Below, piece after piece: positions 1-8,631 of a DNA stretch of 64,000 bases. Source of the DNA: Chloroflexota bacterium (GTDB lineage: Bacteria; Chloroflexota; Anaerolineae; Aggregatilineales; J027). A program made the position numbers and the translations under genes. The notes below the pieces were generated by a model. That model was not told the origin of the DNA, did no database searches, and worked only from the letters and a program-made list of their open reading frames with translations. Every line of letters starts with the position of its first letter. Position 1 is the first letter of the stretch. The stretch spans positions 186,001 to 250,000 of the forward strand of contig QMIT01000010.1 of assembly GCA_024434115.1 (NCBI GenBank), written 5' to 3'.

Positions 1-261
1 GAAATCGTAGATCAGTACCCCCTCGAATTTTTCAAAGGGTTGTATCATAGCGACGGCATACGTAGCCAAAATATCGTCAAGGGCAAGGACTACCGCCGTT
101 ACAGTTTTACCAATATGTCGGAAGATATACGCCAAATGTTCGTTCACGCCTGCGAATTGTTGGGATTGCATTGGACGACGAAAACCAGCAAACGTGATAT
201 TATGATTTCGCGCCGTGAAGATGTTGCGTATTTGGACAGCCTGATTGGGCCAAAAAGCTAG
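1..261 (+). CDS. LAGLIDADG-type endonuclease-like protein, 3' end
   Basis: This frame is open from the first base and ends at 261, so only the C-terminal 86 residues are present. It contains F-F-K-G-L-Y-H-S-D-G, which fits the second helix of a LAGLIDADG repeat (FxxGLxxxDG), followed by the beta-alpha pattern of that fold. Stand-alone proteins with this domain occur in Actinobacteria and Chloroflexi and may be homing endonucleases or domesticated DNA-binding proteins. Whether the first repeat or an HTH lies upstream cannot be seen. Family assignment rests on one motif. Confidence 0.55.
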   Translation, partial: EIVDQYPLEFFKGLYHSDGIRSQNIVKGKDYRRYSFTNMSEDIRQMFVHACELLGLHWTTKTSKRDIMISRREDVAYLDSLIGPKS

Positions 262-273
262 GCAAACCGACAG

Positions 274-675
274 ATGCGAAATTACCTGCTCACTGGGATG
301 ATTACGATTGCTTTGGGGATCGGCGTAGGTGTCTATGTTGGCTGGGTGCAATATCCGGTAGAATATCGCAACAGCTATATGTGCCAGCTTTCCGATAGCT
401 ATCAAGAAGAATATACCCTGATGGTGGCACGCGGCTATCGTGAAGATGGTGATCTAAATAAGGCGTTGGATCGCCTCCAACCTTTACGTGCAGTCGGTGT
501 TCCAGAATGTGATGATGGGCGCAGTTATCAAATTGACAATATCCCGGAATGGGTGCAAGTGCTGACCGAACGTTATATCAGTCAAGGGGCGGACCCGGCG
601 CTGATTCGGGACTTGGTGGCGCTGGCGGAGGGCTTTGGTCGGCTCACCCCCATTATGGAAAGTTTCCGTTCCTAA
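274..675 (+). CDS. Membrane-anchored hypothetical protein (paralogue of the next gene)
   Basis: The 133-residue protein has one hydrophobic segment at about residues 5-25 and then a soluble, probably helical, TPR-like part with A-R-G-Y-R-E-D-G-D-L-N-K-A-L. The following protein has the same layout: a membrane segment, a Y-x-W/G-W then P-V motif, and a 'Y..tGdL.rA..lL' helix pair. Twelve bases separate it from the preceding frame and 24 from the next. I do not recognise a named family. It is probably anchored by its N-terminus with the C-terminal part outside. Confidence 0.7.
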   Translation: MRNYLLTGMITIALGIGVGVYVGWVQYPVEYRNSYMCQLSDSYQEEYTLMVARGYREDGDLNKALDRLQPLRAVGVPECDDGRSYQIDNIPEWVQVLTERYISQGADPALIRDLVALAEGFGRLTPIMESFRS

Positions 676-699
676 ATATCCCCAAATGCGTGAAAGTGC

Positions 700-1662
700 A
701 TGTCTGAAATCAAACCCAACCTCAAAACTGAGCAACCCGATGCTGACGAAGATTTGATTTATGAGCCGGGGGTGCGCCAAAAACCGCATACGGCTGTTTA
801 TGTGGTCATCAGCATCATCGGTTTGGCGATTGGCTTGGGGGCAGGACTGTTTTATACATGGCAGGTTGATCCCGTCATTGAGCGCAACACTGGCCCAGAC
901 AAACTCCGCGAAGAAGATCAAATCAATTATGTGATTGCGGTAGGGCTTGATTATGCCTATACCGGAAATTTAGACCGGGCCTATAATTTGCTGGCACAGG
1001 TTAAGCCGGGGAGTGATCCATTCCAAGTGGCGGCTGATACGGTCTGCACCTTGACCCGGCAGGGACGGATACAAACCAGTGCCGATATTCAAGCCATCCG
1101 TAATTTAATCGCCATTTTTCAGGGGCAGCCGGATGTGCAGGCCAACTGCGATATAGGGGTTTTTAATGTTTCCAACACACCAACGCCGACACCACAGGTC
1201 ACATTGCCGACCCCGACGCCAACGACGCCCCCTATCGCAACCAAGACCGCCACACCTGAAGTGCCAATTGTGCAGGAAACCATTCCAGTTGGCCCGAATG
1301 CCACTCAGCCAAGTATCGCAGGCGAGATGGAGGTCGTCGCACAGCGCCAATTTTGTGATGCTGCCAATCCCGGCGTGATAGAGATTTATGTGCAGGAAGA
1401 AACCAGTATCCAAATTCCCGGCGTGGCAATTGAAGTGCGTTGGGCGGGGACAGGCGGTCAACAAAGCCAGATTTTCTATACGGGCCTGAAACCCGAAATT
1501 GGGCTTGGATATGCCGATTTCAAGATGGAACCCGGCGTCGCCTATATCGTGAGCCTGCCTAATTATGGTGCAACAACCGAACGACTGGTGGCGCGTACTG
1601 ATGGGTGTGAAAGCGGTGCGGTCATTTCCTACGAAATTTATTTTAGAGAGACTACCGACTAA
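700..1662 (+). CDS. Membrane-anchored protein with Pro/Thr linker
   Basis: The 320-residue protein has a cytoplasmic N-terminus of about 30 residues, a transmembrane helix near residues 31-50, a TPR-like helical region resembling the preceding protein, and a Pro/Thr-rich linker at about 155-185. A C-terminal beta-rich domain (about 215-320) contains I-P-G-V-A-I-E-V-R-W, resembling small extracellular Ig- or carboxypeptidase-regulatory-like folds. The linker suggests an exported C-terminal domain. It is probably co-transcribed with its shorter paralogue. Function unknown. Confidence 0.7.
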   Translation: MSEIKPNLKTEQPDADEDLIYEPGVRQKPHTAVYVVISIIGLAIGLGAGLFYTWQVDPVIERNTGPDKLREEDQINYVIAVGLDYAYTGNLDRAYNLLAQVKPGSDPFQVAADTVCTLTRQGRIQTSADIQAIRNLIAIFQGQPDVQANCDIGVFNVSNTPTPTPQVTLPTPTPTTPPIATKTATPEVPIVQETIPVGPNATQPSIAGEMEVVAQRQFCDAANPGVIEIYVQEETSIQIPGVAIEVRWAGTGGQQSQIFYTGLKPEIGLGYADFKMEPGVAYIVSLPNYGATTERLVARTDGCESGAVISYEIYFRETTD

Positions 1663-1673
1663 ACGGAGTGTTC

Positions 1674-3050
1674 ATGGCAGACGGCATCTACCGATTTCCC
1701 GAAGGCTTCCTGTGGGGCACAGCCACCGCCGCCCATCATGTGGAGGGCTATATGAACAATAGCTGGTCGCACTGGGAAAACATGGAAACGGGCGCGGTCT
1801 TTAAAAAGCAAAAAAATGGGCGAGCCTGCGAGTGGTGGGATGGGCGCTGGGTTGAAGATTTTGACCGGATGCAGTATTTAGGCCATAACACGCATCGCCT
1901 CTCGGTGGAATGGAGTCGAATTCAGCCCGAACCAGACATATTTGATGAGTCCGCCCTGCAAAAATATCGTGAGATGCTAGAAGGGCTGCAAAAACGCGGG
2001 ATGCGCCCAATGGTGACACTACATCATTTCACTAACCCAATGTGGCTGGAAAATGAAGGTGGCTGGTTGGCGAATTCTACCGTTGACCGCTTCATCAAAT
2101 TCACCGAAATGGTGGTGGATGCCCTCGGCGATTTAAATGATTTTTGGTGTACGTTTAATGAGCCGATGGTTTACGCGGTGCAGGCCTATCTAGTAGCGAT
2201 GTTTTACCCCGGCAAGCGTAATCCGTTTAAGATGTATCGCTGCGCTGAATTGTTGCTGCGTGCCCATGCCGGAGCGTATCAGGTCATTAAATCGCGTTAT
2301 CCGAATGCGCTGGTAGGGGTTGCCAAGCACCTGCTAAAAGTGGACCCCCTGCCGCCGAAAATCGTCAATGGCCTGCCAATCAAACTGGTGGAAAGCGTTT
2401 TCCATCGGGCTTTCATAGAAGCGATGGTGACGGGGGAACTGCGACTGCCTCTCCGAAAAACGGTGGTCATTCCCAATTTAGCGGGGACATACGACTATGC
2501 CGGCTTAAATTTTTATCAGCGGTATCGGGGTGGATTTGCGCCTCTCAGTCCCAAAACTTTTTTCCTCAAACAAGTGCCGGACGACGAATCTCCCCCCTCG
2601 CCGCCGATGTGGGGTGAAATTTATCCACAGGGAACATTCGAGCGCATCAACTATATTTGGAATGTAATGCGGAAGCCGATTTATATTACCGAGACAGGCA
2701 CACCCGATGAAGGGGATAACGTTCGCCCTTGGTATATCGCGCGAATGGTTCACAGTGTTTGGCAGGCGATCAATTTTAACGTGCCCGTGCGCGGCATTTA
2801 TTATTGGACACTGCTGGATAATTTCGAGTGGACGGCAGGCTATAACCCTCAATTTCGCTTTGGGCTATATGCCACCAATTTTGAGACTCAGGAACGTACT
2901 ATCCGCCAAAGTGGGGAATTTTTCCGCGAGATTTCGCTGGCAAATGGGCTTTCGAGTGAGATGATACGCAAGTATGTGCCGCAGTTGGAAGAAAAATTGT
3001 TCCCCGGCTCACTCGGTCAAAGAGAGGTGAAATTACCGAGTCGAGGTTAA
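1674..3050 (+). CDS. Glycoside hydrolase family 1 (beta-glucosidase-like)
   Basis: This is a GH1 TIM-barrel enzyme of 458 residues, expected to hydrolyse beta-glycosides with retention. The acid/base is E163 in C-T-F-N-E-P. The nucleophile is E340 in Y-I-T-E-T-G, where most family members have TENG. The N-terminal F-L-W-G-T-A-T-A and the late D-N-F-E-W substrate-binding motif are present. The usual Gln of the QxEG sugar-binding motif is His here (A-H-H-V-E-G). I chose ATG at 1674 because GGAG at 1665-1668 lies 5 nt upstream; a GTG at 1668 overlaps that site. The 3' end overlaps the convergent Uma2 gene by 4 nt. Confidence 0.9.
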   Translation: MADGIYRFPEGFLWGTATAAHHVEGYMNNSWSHWENMETGAVFKKQKNGRACEWWDGRWVEDFDRMQYLGHNTHRLSVEWSRIQPEPDIFDESALQKYREMLEGLQKRGMRPMVTLHHFTNPMWLENEGGWLANSTVDRFIKFTEMVVDALGDLNDFWCTFNEPMVYAVQAYLVAMFYPGKRNPFKMYRCAELLLRAHAGAYQVIKSRYPNALVGVAKHLLKVDPLPPKIVNGLPIKLVESVFHRAFIEAMVTGELRLPLRKTVVIPNLAGTYDYAGLNFYQRYRGGFAPLSPKTFFLKQVPDDESPPSPPMWGEIYPQGTFERINYIWNVMRKPIYITETGTPDEGDNVRPWYIARMVHSVWQAINFNVPVRGIYYWTLLDNFEWTAGYNPQFRFGLYATNFETQERTIRQSGEFFREISLANGLSSEMIRKYVPQLEEKLFPGSLGQREVKLPSRG

Positions 3051-3610
3051 CTGAAAATCGTTTTGAGTTCGATCACCTGACCCAATACCGCCGATTGAAA
3101 ATGCTCATCTGGCCCAAAGACGCCAAGTTGGACGAATTTCTGGTCAACTAATTGCCATACCTCGATAAATTGCGCCGCCGGGTCAACCATCCAATATTCG
3201 CGTACTCCGTATTTTTCATACAGTTTAAATTTTTTGCCACGATCCAAGCGGGCGGTGCTGGGCGACAAGACCTCAATCACAAAGTCGGGCGCTCCGTACC
3301 AATAGCCTTCGACCAATTTGCAGTGGTCATTTTCCGCACTTACCCAGAATAAATCGGGCTGTACTGCGTTGATTTCATCAAGGTAAACATCCATTGGAGC
3401 AAAACGAACATATCCGCCTTTTAATAATGGCTTTACCAAAGAAAACGTTGCTTGTAACACCTCTTGATGCGGATCCTCAGGAGAAGGGGCCATAATTACC
3501 TCACCATCAATGAGTTGCGTGGGAAGATTTGTTTCGGGCAGCATCTGATATTCAGCGATGGTCATTCGTTGTGCAGTTGTTGCTTCAGGTGATTTGACTT
3601 GATCTACCAT
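3047..3610 (-). CDS. Uma2 family (DUF820) restriction-endonuclease-fold protein
   Basis: The 187-residue protein matches the Uma2 family, PD-(D/E)XK-fold proteins abundant in Cyanobacteria and Chloroflexi. Visible landmarks are M-T-I-A-E-Y near the start, L-I-D-G-E-V-I-M-A-P-S-P, Q-P-D-L-F-W-V, P-D-F-V-I-E-V-L-S-P-S-T and K-Y-G-V-R-E-Y-W-M-V-D-P, in the usual order. The D..E-V pair in the fourth motif is the expected metal site. ATG at 3610 has GAGG 6 nt upstream; an in-frame start at 3643 lacks one. Biological role in this family is unsettled. Confidence 0.85.
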   Translation of the reverse strand: MVDQVKSPEATTAQRMTIAEYQMLPETNLPTQLIDGEVIMAPSPEDPHQEVLQATFSLVKPLLKGGYVRFAPMDVYLDEINAVQPDLFWVSAENDHCKLVEGYWYGAPDFVIEVLSPSTARLDRGKKFKLYEKYGVREYWMVDPAAQFIEVWQLVDQKFVQLGVFGPDEHFQSAVLGQVIELKTIFS

Positions 3611-3771
3611 GACCCACCTCGAATCTTTATTTCTTTCTCCCATTATGCCACAATGAGAGTATTGATGCTGGATAATTTACGAAGGGCGGCGTGGTGGCTT
3701 TTTATGCCTTGCTGTAAATAGCACAAATGAGTTATCCTGAAAAGTGAAACGAATTTCTAACAAGGGTTATC

Positions 3772-4233
3772 ATGGCTCACGAAACTGACCCTCAACAAAA
3801 TGAACTCGCGCAAATCTTGCATCAGGCGGGTTATAAATATACGACTCCACGCCGTTTGGTGGCGGAGGTGCTGTTAGAATCGCATACCCATCTTACCGCG
3901 CCAGACGTAGTGGATCGTGTAGCAGAGCGGGACGCCTCGATTGGACGGATGAGCGTCTATCGCACCCTCGATTTGTTTACGCGGCTTGGCTTGATTCATC
4001 CGGCGTTTCAGGGCGGTGTCAATGCCCGTTACGTGGTCATGGTTGGTGGGCATCACCACCATCTGATTTGCCAAAACTGCGGCAAGGTCGTGCATTTTGA
4101 TGAATGCCCCCTACGTGATTTGACACGCCAATTGGAAAGCCGATTTGGATTCTCGATTGAGGGCCATCTGCTAGAATTATTTGGACTCTGCGCGGATTGC
4201 CAAAACCAAGAGGTGGCTGCCGTTGCTGAATGA
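3772..4233 (+). CDS. Fur-family metal-dependent transcriptional regulator
   Basis: This 153-residue regulator has an N-terminal winged helix (residues 12-80, with Y-T-T-P-R-R-L-V-A-E-V-L and S-V-Y-R-T-L-D-L-F), then the dimerisation/metal domain. The latter shows G-H-H-H-H-L-I-C-Q-N-C-G and a late C-A-D-C, giving the structural CxxC...CxxC zinc site and the His-rich sensing site. Sequence alone does not separate Fur, Zur and PerR. It leads the cassette that continues through the next four genes: the next start (TTG 4223) lies inside its 3' end. Confidence 0.9.
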   Translation: MAHETDPQQNELAQILHQAGYKYTTPRRLVAEVLLESHTHLTAPDVVDRVAERDASIGRMSVYRTLDLFTRLGLIHPAFQGGVNARYVVMVGGHHHHLICQNCGKVVHFDECPLRDLTRQLESRFGFSIEGHLLELFGLCADCQNQEVAAVAE

Positions 4234-4936
4234 CACCTTGCGTTGGGAGATTGTCTGTGCGGCATGTGATTGGGAGGCGTGTGTCGAAGCCCTTGTTCCA
4301 TTCAGTGAAAATGGCAGCGGCCTAATTAATGGACTGTGGGAAGAATATATCTGCCCCGATCATCTAGAAGTTGGCCGACGGGCTGTCTATGTCGTTACGG
4401 AGTGGGAACACGGGGTAGATATTGATACAGCCTATATCCGCTATTTTTCCGGCGAGACCCAAACCGTGCCTGTACCCAAATGCTCCGTTTGCAAACGGAC
4501 GATGCAAGGTGGACAGGTGTTGAATCAACTGCCTTTCTATTTGCGCCCCCAACTTGAAATACATACTTGGAAACTGAAGCAACTCGAAAACTTGCGCCGT
4601 ATGGTCGCTGCCGAGCAGCAGGCCGTTCGCCAAGAAAAACAAACACCCGAACAAGCCCAATCACTACTTGAGGCCGAAGTTTTGGCGATTCAACGATTTT
4701 TTACCGGATTCCGCGAACAACTGGGTCTCACCGCCCCCACCACTCTCTTAAACGAGGACTATTTTCCGACATCCCTGCCTAAATGGGAGATGGCGGTCAA
4801 GGCGGCCATTGAAGAATCCGAAACCCGTTTACAGCAACTTCAAAAACGGCAGGCCGAAGAAGCCATTAAACCGCCTGCATCCTGCCCAAAATGCCATAAC
4901 AAAAGTGTCTATCTCCGAAGTGCCAATCTATTTTGA
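4223..4936 (+). CDS. Hypothetical protein with zinc-ribbon cysteine pairs
   Basis: The protein (about 237 residues) has cysteine pairs C-A-A-C-D-W near the N-terminus, C-S-V-C-K near the middle and C-P-K-C-H-N-K at the C-terminus, separated by a helical, Gln/Glu-rich probable coiled coil. I set the start at TTG 4223 because A-G-A-G-G-T-G-G (4209-4216) lies 6 nt upstream; no ATG or GTG is better placed. It overlaps the Fur-like gene and is followed at 21 nt by the next gene. No family recognised; possibly a structural partner of the NurA module downstream. Confidence 0.7.
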   Translation: MLNDTLRWEIVCAACDWEACVEALVPFSENGSGLINGLWEEYICPDHLEVGRRAVYVVTEWEHGVDIDTAYIRYFSGETQTVPVPKCSVCKRTMQGGQVLNQLPFYLRPQLEIHTWKLKQLENLRRMVAAEQQAVRQEKQTPEQAQSLLEAEVLAIQRFFTGFREQLGLTAPTTLLNEDYFPTSLPKWEMAVKAAIEESETRLQQLQKRQAEEAIKPPASCPKCHNKSVYLRSANLF

Positions 4937-4956
4937 GTGGAAGGGACTGTGTTCCG

Positions 4957-5607
4957 ATGAGTACCCGCATTCAGATTCCAACCCATGCCGATCCACGCGA
5001 ATTCTGGTCAGGCGGCACTTATGAACTCAATTTAAGTTATGACACCCTGCGCGATAACCAATGGTCGCGTTTATTGGAGTCGTTTTGGTCAATAGATGGC
5101 GTTTTTGGGCCATACGAAGATCGCTACACTCCCGGTCAAGCCGAATCTGCCCGCACCAAAATTCGCTATCCTGCCCCGACTGATACCTACAGCCAATATG
5201 GAATTGTGAGTGTGGATGAGGTTCATCTTGGCTTTGAGGTGCTGGCGACCCGCTCAATTTTTGAAGGATTTTCGGTACATCTGCCAGCGGGGATGGTGGT
5301 TACGACAGCCGCATTGGAAAATCCCAAAGTGGCGGCGCGGGTGCGGGAAGCGGTAGAGGAGGCTTATCGCTTTGTGGCGCTGCGGATGTACGAAGCTATG
5401 CCATTTGTGATTGGCAGCTTTGATTTTAATGGCGAATGTTATCTGGTAGATGAACTCGCCGCCGATCTCGCCGCCCGTGATAAATTTTTGATGACCGGAA
5501 ACTGCTTTGTTCAAGATACTGCCCTGCGTAAATTGGGTCGCCATCCTGACGATTTTGAGCAGGTAGCAAATGGGTTGCGCTGGCTGCCAGCGGGGAGAGG
5601 GGAATAG
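4957..5607 (+). CDS. Hypothetical protein of the NurA cassette
   Basis: A soluble protein of 216 residues with no membrane segment and no family I recognise. It is rich in aromatic residues and has mixed alpha/beta character. ATG 4957 follows GGAAGGG by 11 nt. Its stop codon directly abuts the nurA start (TAG-ATG), so the two are almost certainly co-translated. Position between a zinc-ribbon protein and NurA suggests a role in the same DNA-end-processing complex, but that is inference from context only. Confidence 0.7.
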   Translation: MSTRIQIPTHADPREFWSGGTYELNLSYDTLRDNQWSRLLESFWSIDGVFGPYEDRYTPGQAESARTKIRYPAPTDTYSQYGIVSVDEVHLGFEVLATRSIFEGFSVHLPAGMVVTTAALENPKVAARVREAVEEAYRFVALRMYEAMPFVIGSFDFNGECYLVDELAADLAARDKFLMTGNCFVQDTALRKLGRHPDDFEQVANGLRWLPAGRGE

Positions 5608-6864
5608 ATGGCCCTCGAATATGCCAAAGTGCTGCCCCAAGTCCAAAAAATGGGCCGTGCCCTGTCCTATAAAATGGAGGACATCAGCGAACGGGGTCAG
5701 CGGGCGTTTGATGAGTTTATGGCGTTGAATGACAACGCGGCGATTTATGAACGGATTCAGTTGGCCCGTGACCGTGACGCAGGTTATCGTGGAGCAGCAC
5801 CGATTTCGATTGATGGTGAATTGCTGACGGGCCGTTATGAACTGCCCAAAGCGCCGGAGAAAGCCACGATTGTCGCCGTAGATGGGTCGCAAATTTACCC
5901 AGATATTCACGGGGCGGCCTTTTATTATTTGACCAATATTGGGCGTTTTACGTTTTATCACGGCGATAATCAACTGCCCCAAGAATACAGCGAACCCGTC
6001 TTGTATTATGCTGATTCGGACATCCGCGACCCACACGACCAATTAATCACCAACGCGACAGTGAATGCACGGCGCACGGTAGGTGAAATGCAGGCATTAG
6101 CAAGTGCGGCATGGGGGCACCGCGATAATAACCAAGCGATTCTGGCGCTCTCCGATGGGCCGCTACTATTCTGGTTGGGGCGTGATGTGCCGGAGTCAAA
6201 TCTGCTGGAAAAAGATTATCATGGGGCGATGGTGCATCTGCATGATACCCACACTGCCACCTTTAGTCGCCATCAACATAATACTAGCCTTGCCGGATAT
6301 ATTGACCGCCCCACCAGCCGATTCGTCATCGCCCTGCTGCATCTGCTCTCGCTCAATGAGGAGGATGTGCGGCGCTCGGTGTTGCAAACTCCCGGTGATT
6401 ATGAAGGTCTGGACGATCAATGGCTGTTTAAGCGGATTTTGAAGCCGGGGGAACGTTCGGCTTTGATGATTCAGCAAAGTCCCCAGAACAAAAATTATCG
6501 TAATTTAATCGGGGAAAGCCACGAGATCGTTTATTTCTATCTGAACGTGGGGCGGCATGGGAATGCCCATTTGGGTCGGGTGGAAATTCCGATGTGGGTG
6601 GCGCGATCCCGTGAGGCAGTCAATGAAGTCCATGCGCTGATAATTGAGCAGTGCATGATGATGGGGAATTATCCGTATGCGCTGACCCGTGCCGATGAAA
6701 TCGCGGTGATTCGTACTCCCGAACGGGCGATGCTGGAAGAATTGATTCGCACGGAACTGCTGCGCCATAAACATGAAATTGAGGAATCCGCCAAGCTGAC
6801 GGGCAAGCTGCAAACCCGTGCAGGCCGCCAATCCTTTGGGCAGTTCAATCACAGAAAACGCTAG
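5608..6864 (+). CDS. nurA: NurA-domain 5'-3' nuclease
   Basis: The 418-residue protein carries the NurA signature V-A-V-D-G-S-Q (residues 90-95) in which D92 is the expected metal-binding catalytic residue, followed by a domain rich in conserved aromatic and acidic residues. NurA nucleases resect DNA ends together with the HerA hexameric helicase in archaea and some bacteria. Here the next gene encodes a HAS-barrel protein, the domain by which HerA docks NurA, but no HerA ATPase is in the window. Start ATG immediately follows the upstream stop. Confidence 0.85.
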   Translation: MALEYAKVLPQVQKMGRALSYKMEDISERGQRAFDEFMALNDNAAIYERIQLARDRDAGYRGAAPISIDGELLTGRYELPKAPEKATIVAVDGSQIYPDIHGAAFYYLTNIGRFTFYHGDNQLPQEYSEPVLYYADSDIRDPHDQLITNATVNARRTVGEMQALASAAWGHRDNNQAILALSDGPLLFWLGRDVPESNLLEKDYHGAMVHLHDTHTATFSRHQHNTSLAGYIDRPTSRFVIALLHLLSLNEEDVRRSVLQTPGDYEGLDDQWLFKRILKPGERSALMIQQSPQNKNYRNLIGESHEIVYFYLNVGRHGNAHLGRVEIPMWVARSREAVNEVHALIIEQCMMMGNYPYALTRADEIAVIRTPERAMLEELIRTELLRHKHEIEESAKLTGKLQTRAGRQSFGQFNHRKR

Positions 6865-6873
6865 AGGTGAGCT

Positions 6874-7473
6874 ATGGAAGCATTTGAAATCGGGCATGTG
6901 TTACGGGCCAGCACGGAGGGGTTTACTTTTGGGACACGCAGCCAAGACGTCTTGTATCCCACATTTGGCTCGTTTGTGCAGAGCTATAACCAGCATAGCA
7001 ATGACGATTTGACCATTATCGGCGTCATCACCTCGATCAAAATTCAGGATGACCCGTTGGTGCGGCAGTTGATCATGGCAAGTGATATGAACCCAGCGGC
7101 GGTGCGGGATCAGCGGGTCAATCGGTTGGTGCCTGTCGAGATTGATGTGCTGAGTATCGCCTATGTACAGGATGCCCGGCTATTTAACAGCTTGCCGCCG
7201 CGCCCACCGTTAAGCCTTGATCCGGTCATGTTGTGCAATACCGACCAGATTTATGTGATTACGCAGCAAATAGACTTTTTTAGGCTGATTTTGAGCGCCG
7301 GGGGGGTGCCGAATAATATTGAATTGTTGGCGGCGACGATTCGGAGCGCGGCGGATGCACGGCCCGATGATGAGCGTTTAGAGTTTTTGGTCAACGCGGG
7401 GCGCAACTTAGCAGGGTTATTGAGTAATGATTTACAGATGCTAAAACATGCCTTACAGTTGATACGCCCATGA
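6874..7473 (+). CDS. HAS-barrel domain protein (HerA N-terminal-like, no ATPase)
   Basis: This 199-residue protein begins with a beta-barrel pattern (F-E-I-G-H-V-L-R-A-S-T-E-G-F-T-F-G) and continues Y-P-T-F-G-S-F-V and I-I-G-V-I-T-S-I-K-I, like the HAS barrel at the N-terminus of HerA and related ATPases. There is no Walker A or B. The C-terminal half is helical. It sits 9 nt after nurA. I infer a NurA-binding adaptor, or a HerA split from its motor domain. Fold assignment is by pattern and moderately certain. Confidence 0.65.
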   Translation: MEAFEIGHVLRASTEGFTFGTRSQDVLYPTFGSFVQSYNQHSNDDLTIIGVITSIKIQDDPLVRQLIMASDMNPAAVRDQRVNRLVPVEIDVLSIAYVQDARLFNSLPPRPPLSLDPVMLCNTDQIYVITQQIDFFRLILSAGGVPNNIELLAATIRSAADARPDDERLEFLVNAGRNLAGLLSNDLQMLKHALQLIRP

Positions 7474-7517
7474 GCTAACGCTGCTCTGTGTAGAGACGAT
7501 GAAACGGGATGCACTTG

Positions 7518-7535
7518 TCAAGTGCTAGCACTTGA
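7518..7535. repeat. 18-nt perfect palindrome between cassettes
   Basis: TCAAGTGCTAGCACTTGA is a perfect inverted repeat in the 122-nt gap after the HAS-barrel gene. It partly overlaps another short palindrome to its left (CACTTG-T-CAAGTG, 7512-7524). No U-tract follows, so it is not a standard terminator. It could be an operator for a dimeric repressor. Confidence 0.6.
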
Positions 7536-7595
7536 TATAAGTGAGCACCATAGGTGTCCGTTCGCCATTAGATTTTGTGATAGTGGAGAATGGTT

Positions 7596-8624
7596 ATGAT
7601 TAAGGTTTGTCGGTTAACATTAGCAATCGGAATAATATTGACCTTCTTTGAACTGGGCTTTCGTCTAACTGAATCTGCTCATCAAAAACGTGTTTATGGA
7701 CAGGATACGCAGGCAGATAAAATAGCCTTTGTTGTCTATGATGTTTACTCAATAAATGCTGATGGCTCTAATGAAATCCAATTGTCTGATATAAAACCGG
7801 GGCCTTCCGAACACCCCACTTGGTCGCCTGATGGCACTCAAATTGCTTTCGATGCTCAGATAGAAGTGATGGAGGCTGGTGGGGAGCCGCTAAGGCAAAT
7901 CTTTGTGGTTGATGTGGAAACGTTGGAAATAAAAAGATTGCCTACTGATGCGAAACCTTCATTTTTCCCTGTTTGGTCACCTGTTGAAGATAGAATTGCG
8001 TATATATCATATGGTCAAGGGCTAGGAATTTACATTATGAATTCTGATGGCTCTAACCAGACCAAGCTGATTGAAATTGGAGGCGAGATTACTGGTTTAA
8101 CATGGTCAAATGATGGGAAAAGCATTATCTATGCTGAAGATGCAGGACTTGATACCAATATTTTCATTGTTGATGTGGATCAATCTCTTGCTGCTGATGG
8201 CAAAGTTCCTCCAACGAATTTCACAGACGAGATTGAAATCTGCGAGGGATTGACCAACTACTATCATCCTGTCTGGTCTCCCATAGACCCTCAAATTGCG
8301 GTGTTGGTGGATTGTGGGTTTTATACTGATATCTATTTACTGAACTTAGACAGTTCGACAAAAGAAATAATCTCTTATACCAACAGAACAATGGGAGATA
8401 TAGAAAAAACTGGACTCATAAATCCTATTGCTGGACTAAGTTGGTCGCCGGATGGACAAAAACTTGCATTTGTATCACATTTCGGGTCTGAAAACACAGA
8501 AATCCGGTTCGTTGACTTGGCTCAAGCACCCGAAAACCTCAGCATTACTCAAGTGACGGTCTCTGGCTCACAGCCCGGCTACCTGCATCCATCTTGGCAG
8601 CCTCGAATTAGGAATAATCAATAG
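7596..8624 (+). CDS. Exported TolB/WD40-like beta-propeller protein
   Basis: The protein (342 residues) starts with a hydrophobic signal or anchor (about residues 6-20) and then has propeller blades of the PD40 type: repeated W-S-P-D-G-T/Q-x-(I/L)-A-F plus I-N-A-D-G-S-N and M-N-S-D-G-S-N strands. At least four blades can be traced. ATG 7596 is preferred to ATG 7590 because GGAG at 7585-7588 is 7 nt before the former and 1 nt before the latter. A periplasmic or surface binding role is likely; ligand unknown. Codon use looks more A/T-rich than that of its neighbours. Confidence 0.8.
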   Translation: MIKVCRLTLAIGIILTFFELGFRLTESAHQKRVYGQDTQADKIAFVVYDVYSINADGSNEIQLSDIKPGPSEHPTWSPDGTQIAFDAQIEVMEAGGEPLRQIFVVDVETLEIKRLPTDAKPSFFPVWSPVEDRIAYISYGQGLGIYIMNSDGSNQTKLIEIGGEITGLTWSNDGKSIIYAEDAGLDTNIFIVDVDQSLAADGKVPPTNFTDEIEICEGLTNYYHPVWSPIDPQIAVLVDCGFYTDIYLLNLDSSTKEIISYTNRTMGDIEKTGLINPIAGLSWSPDGQKLAFVSHFGSENTEIRFVDLAQAPENLSITQVTVSGSQPGYLHPSWQPRIRNNQ

Positions 8625-8631
8625 GAACCTC

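Noticed and set aside
5254..6042. 262-codon frame antisense to nurA and its neighbour
   Set aside because: It spans two real genes on the opposite strand and shows no domain pattern.
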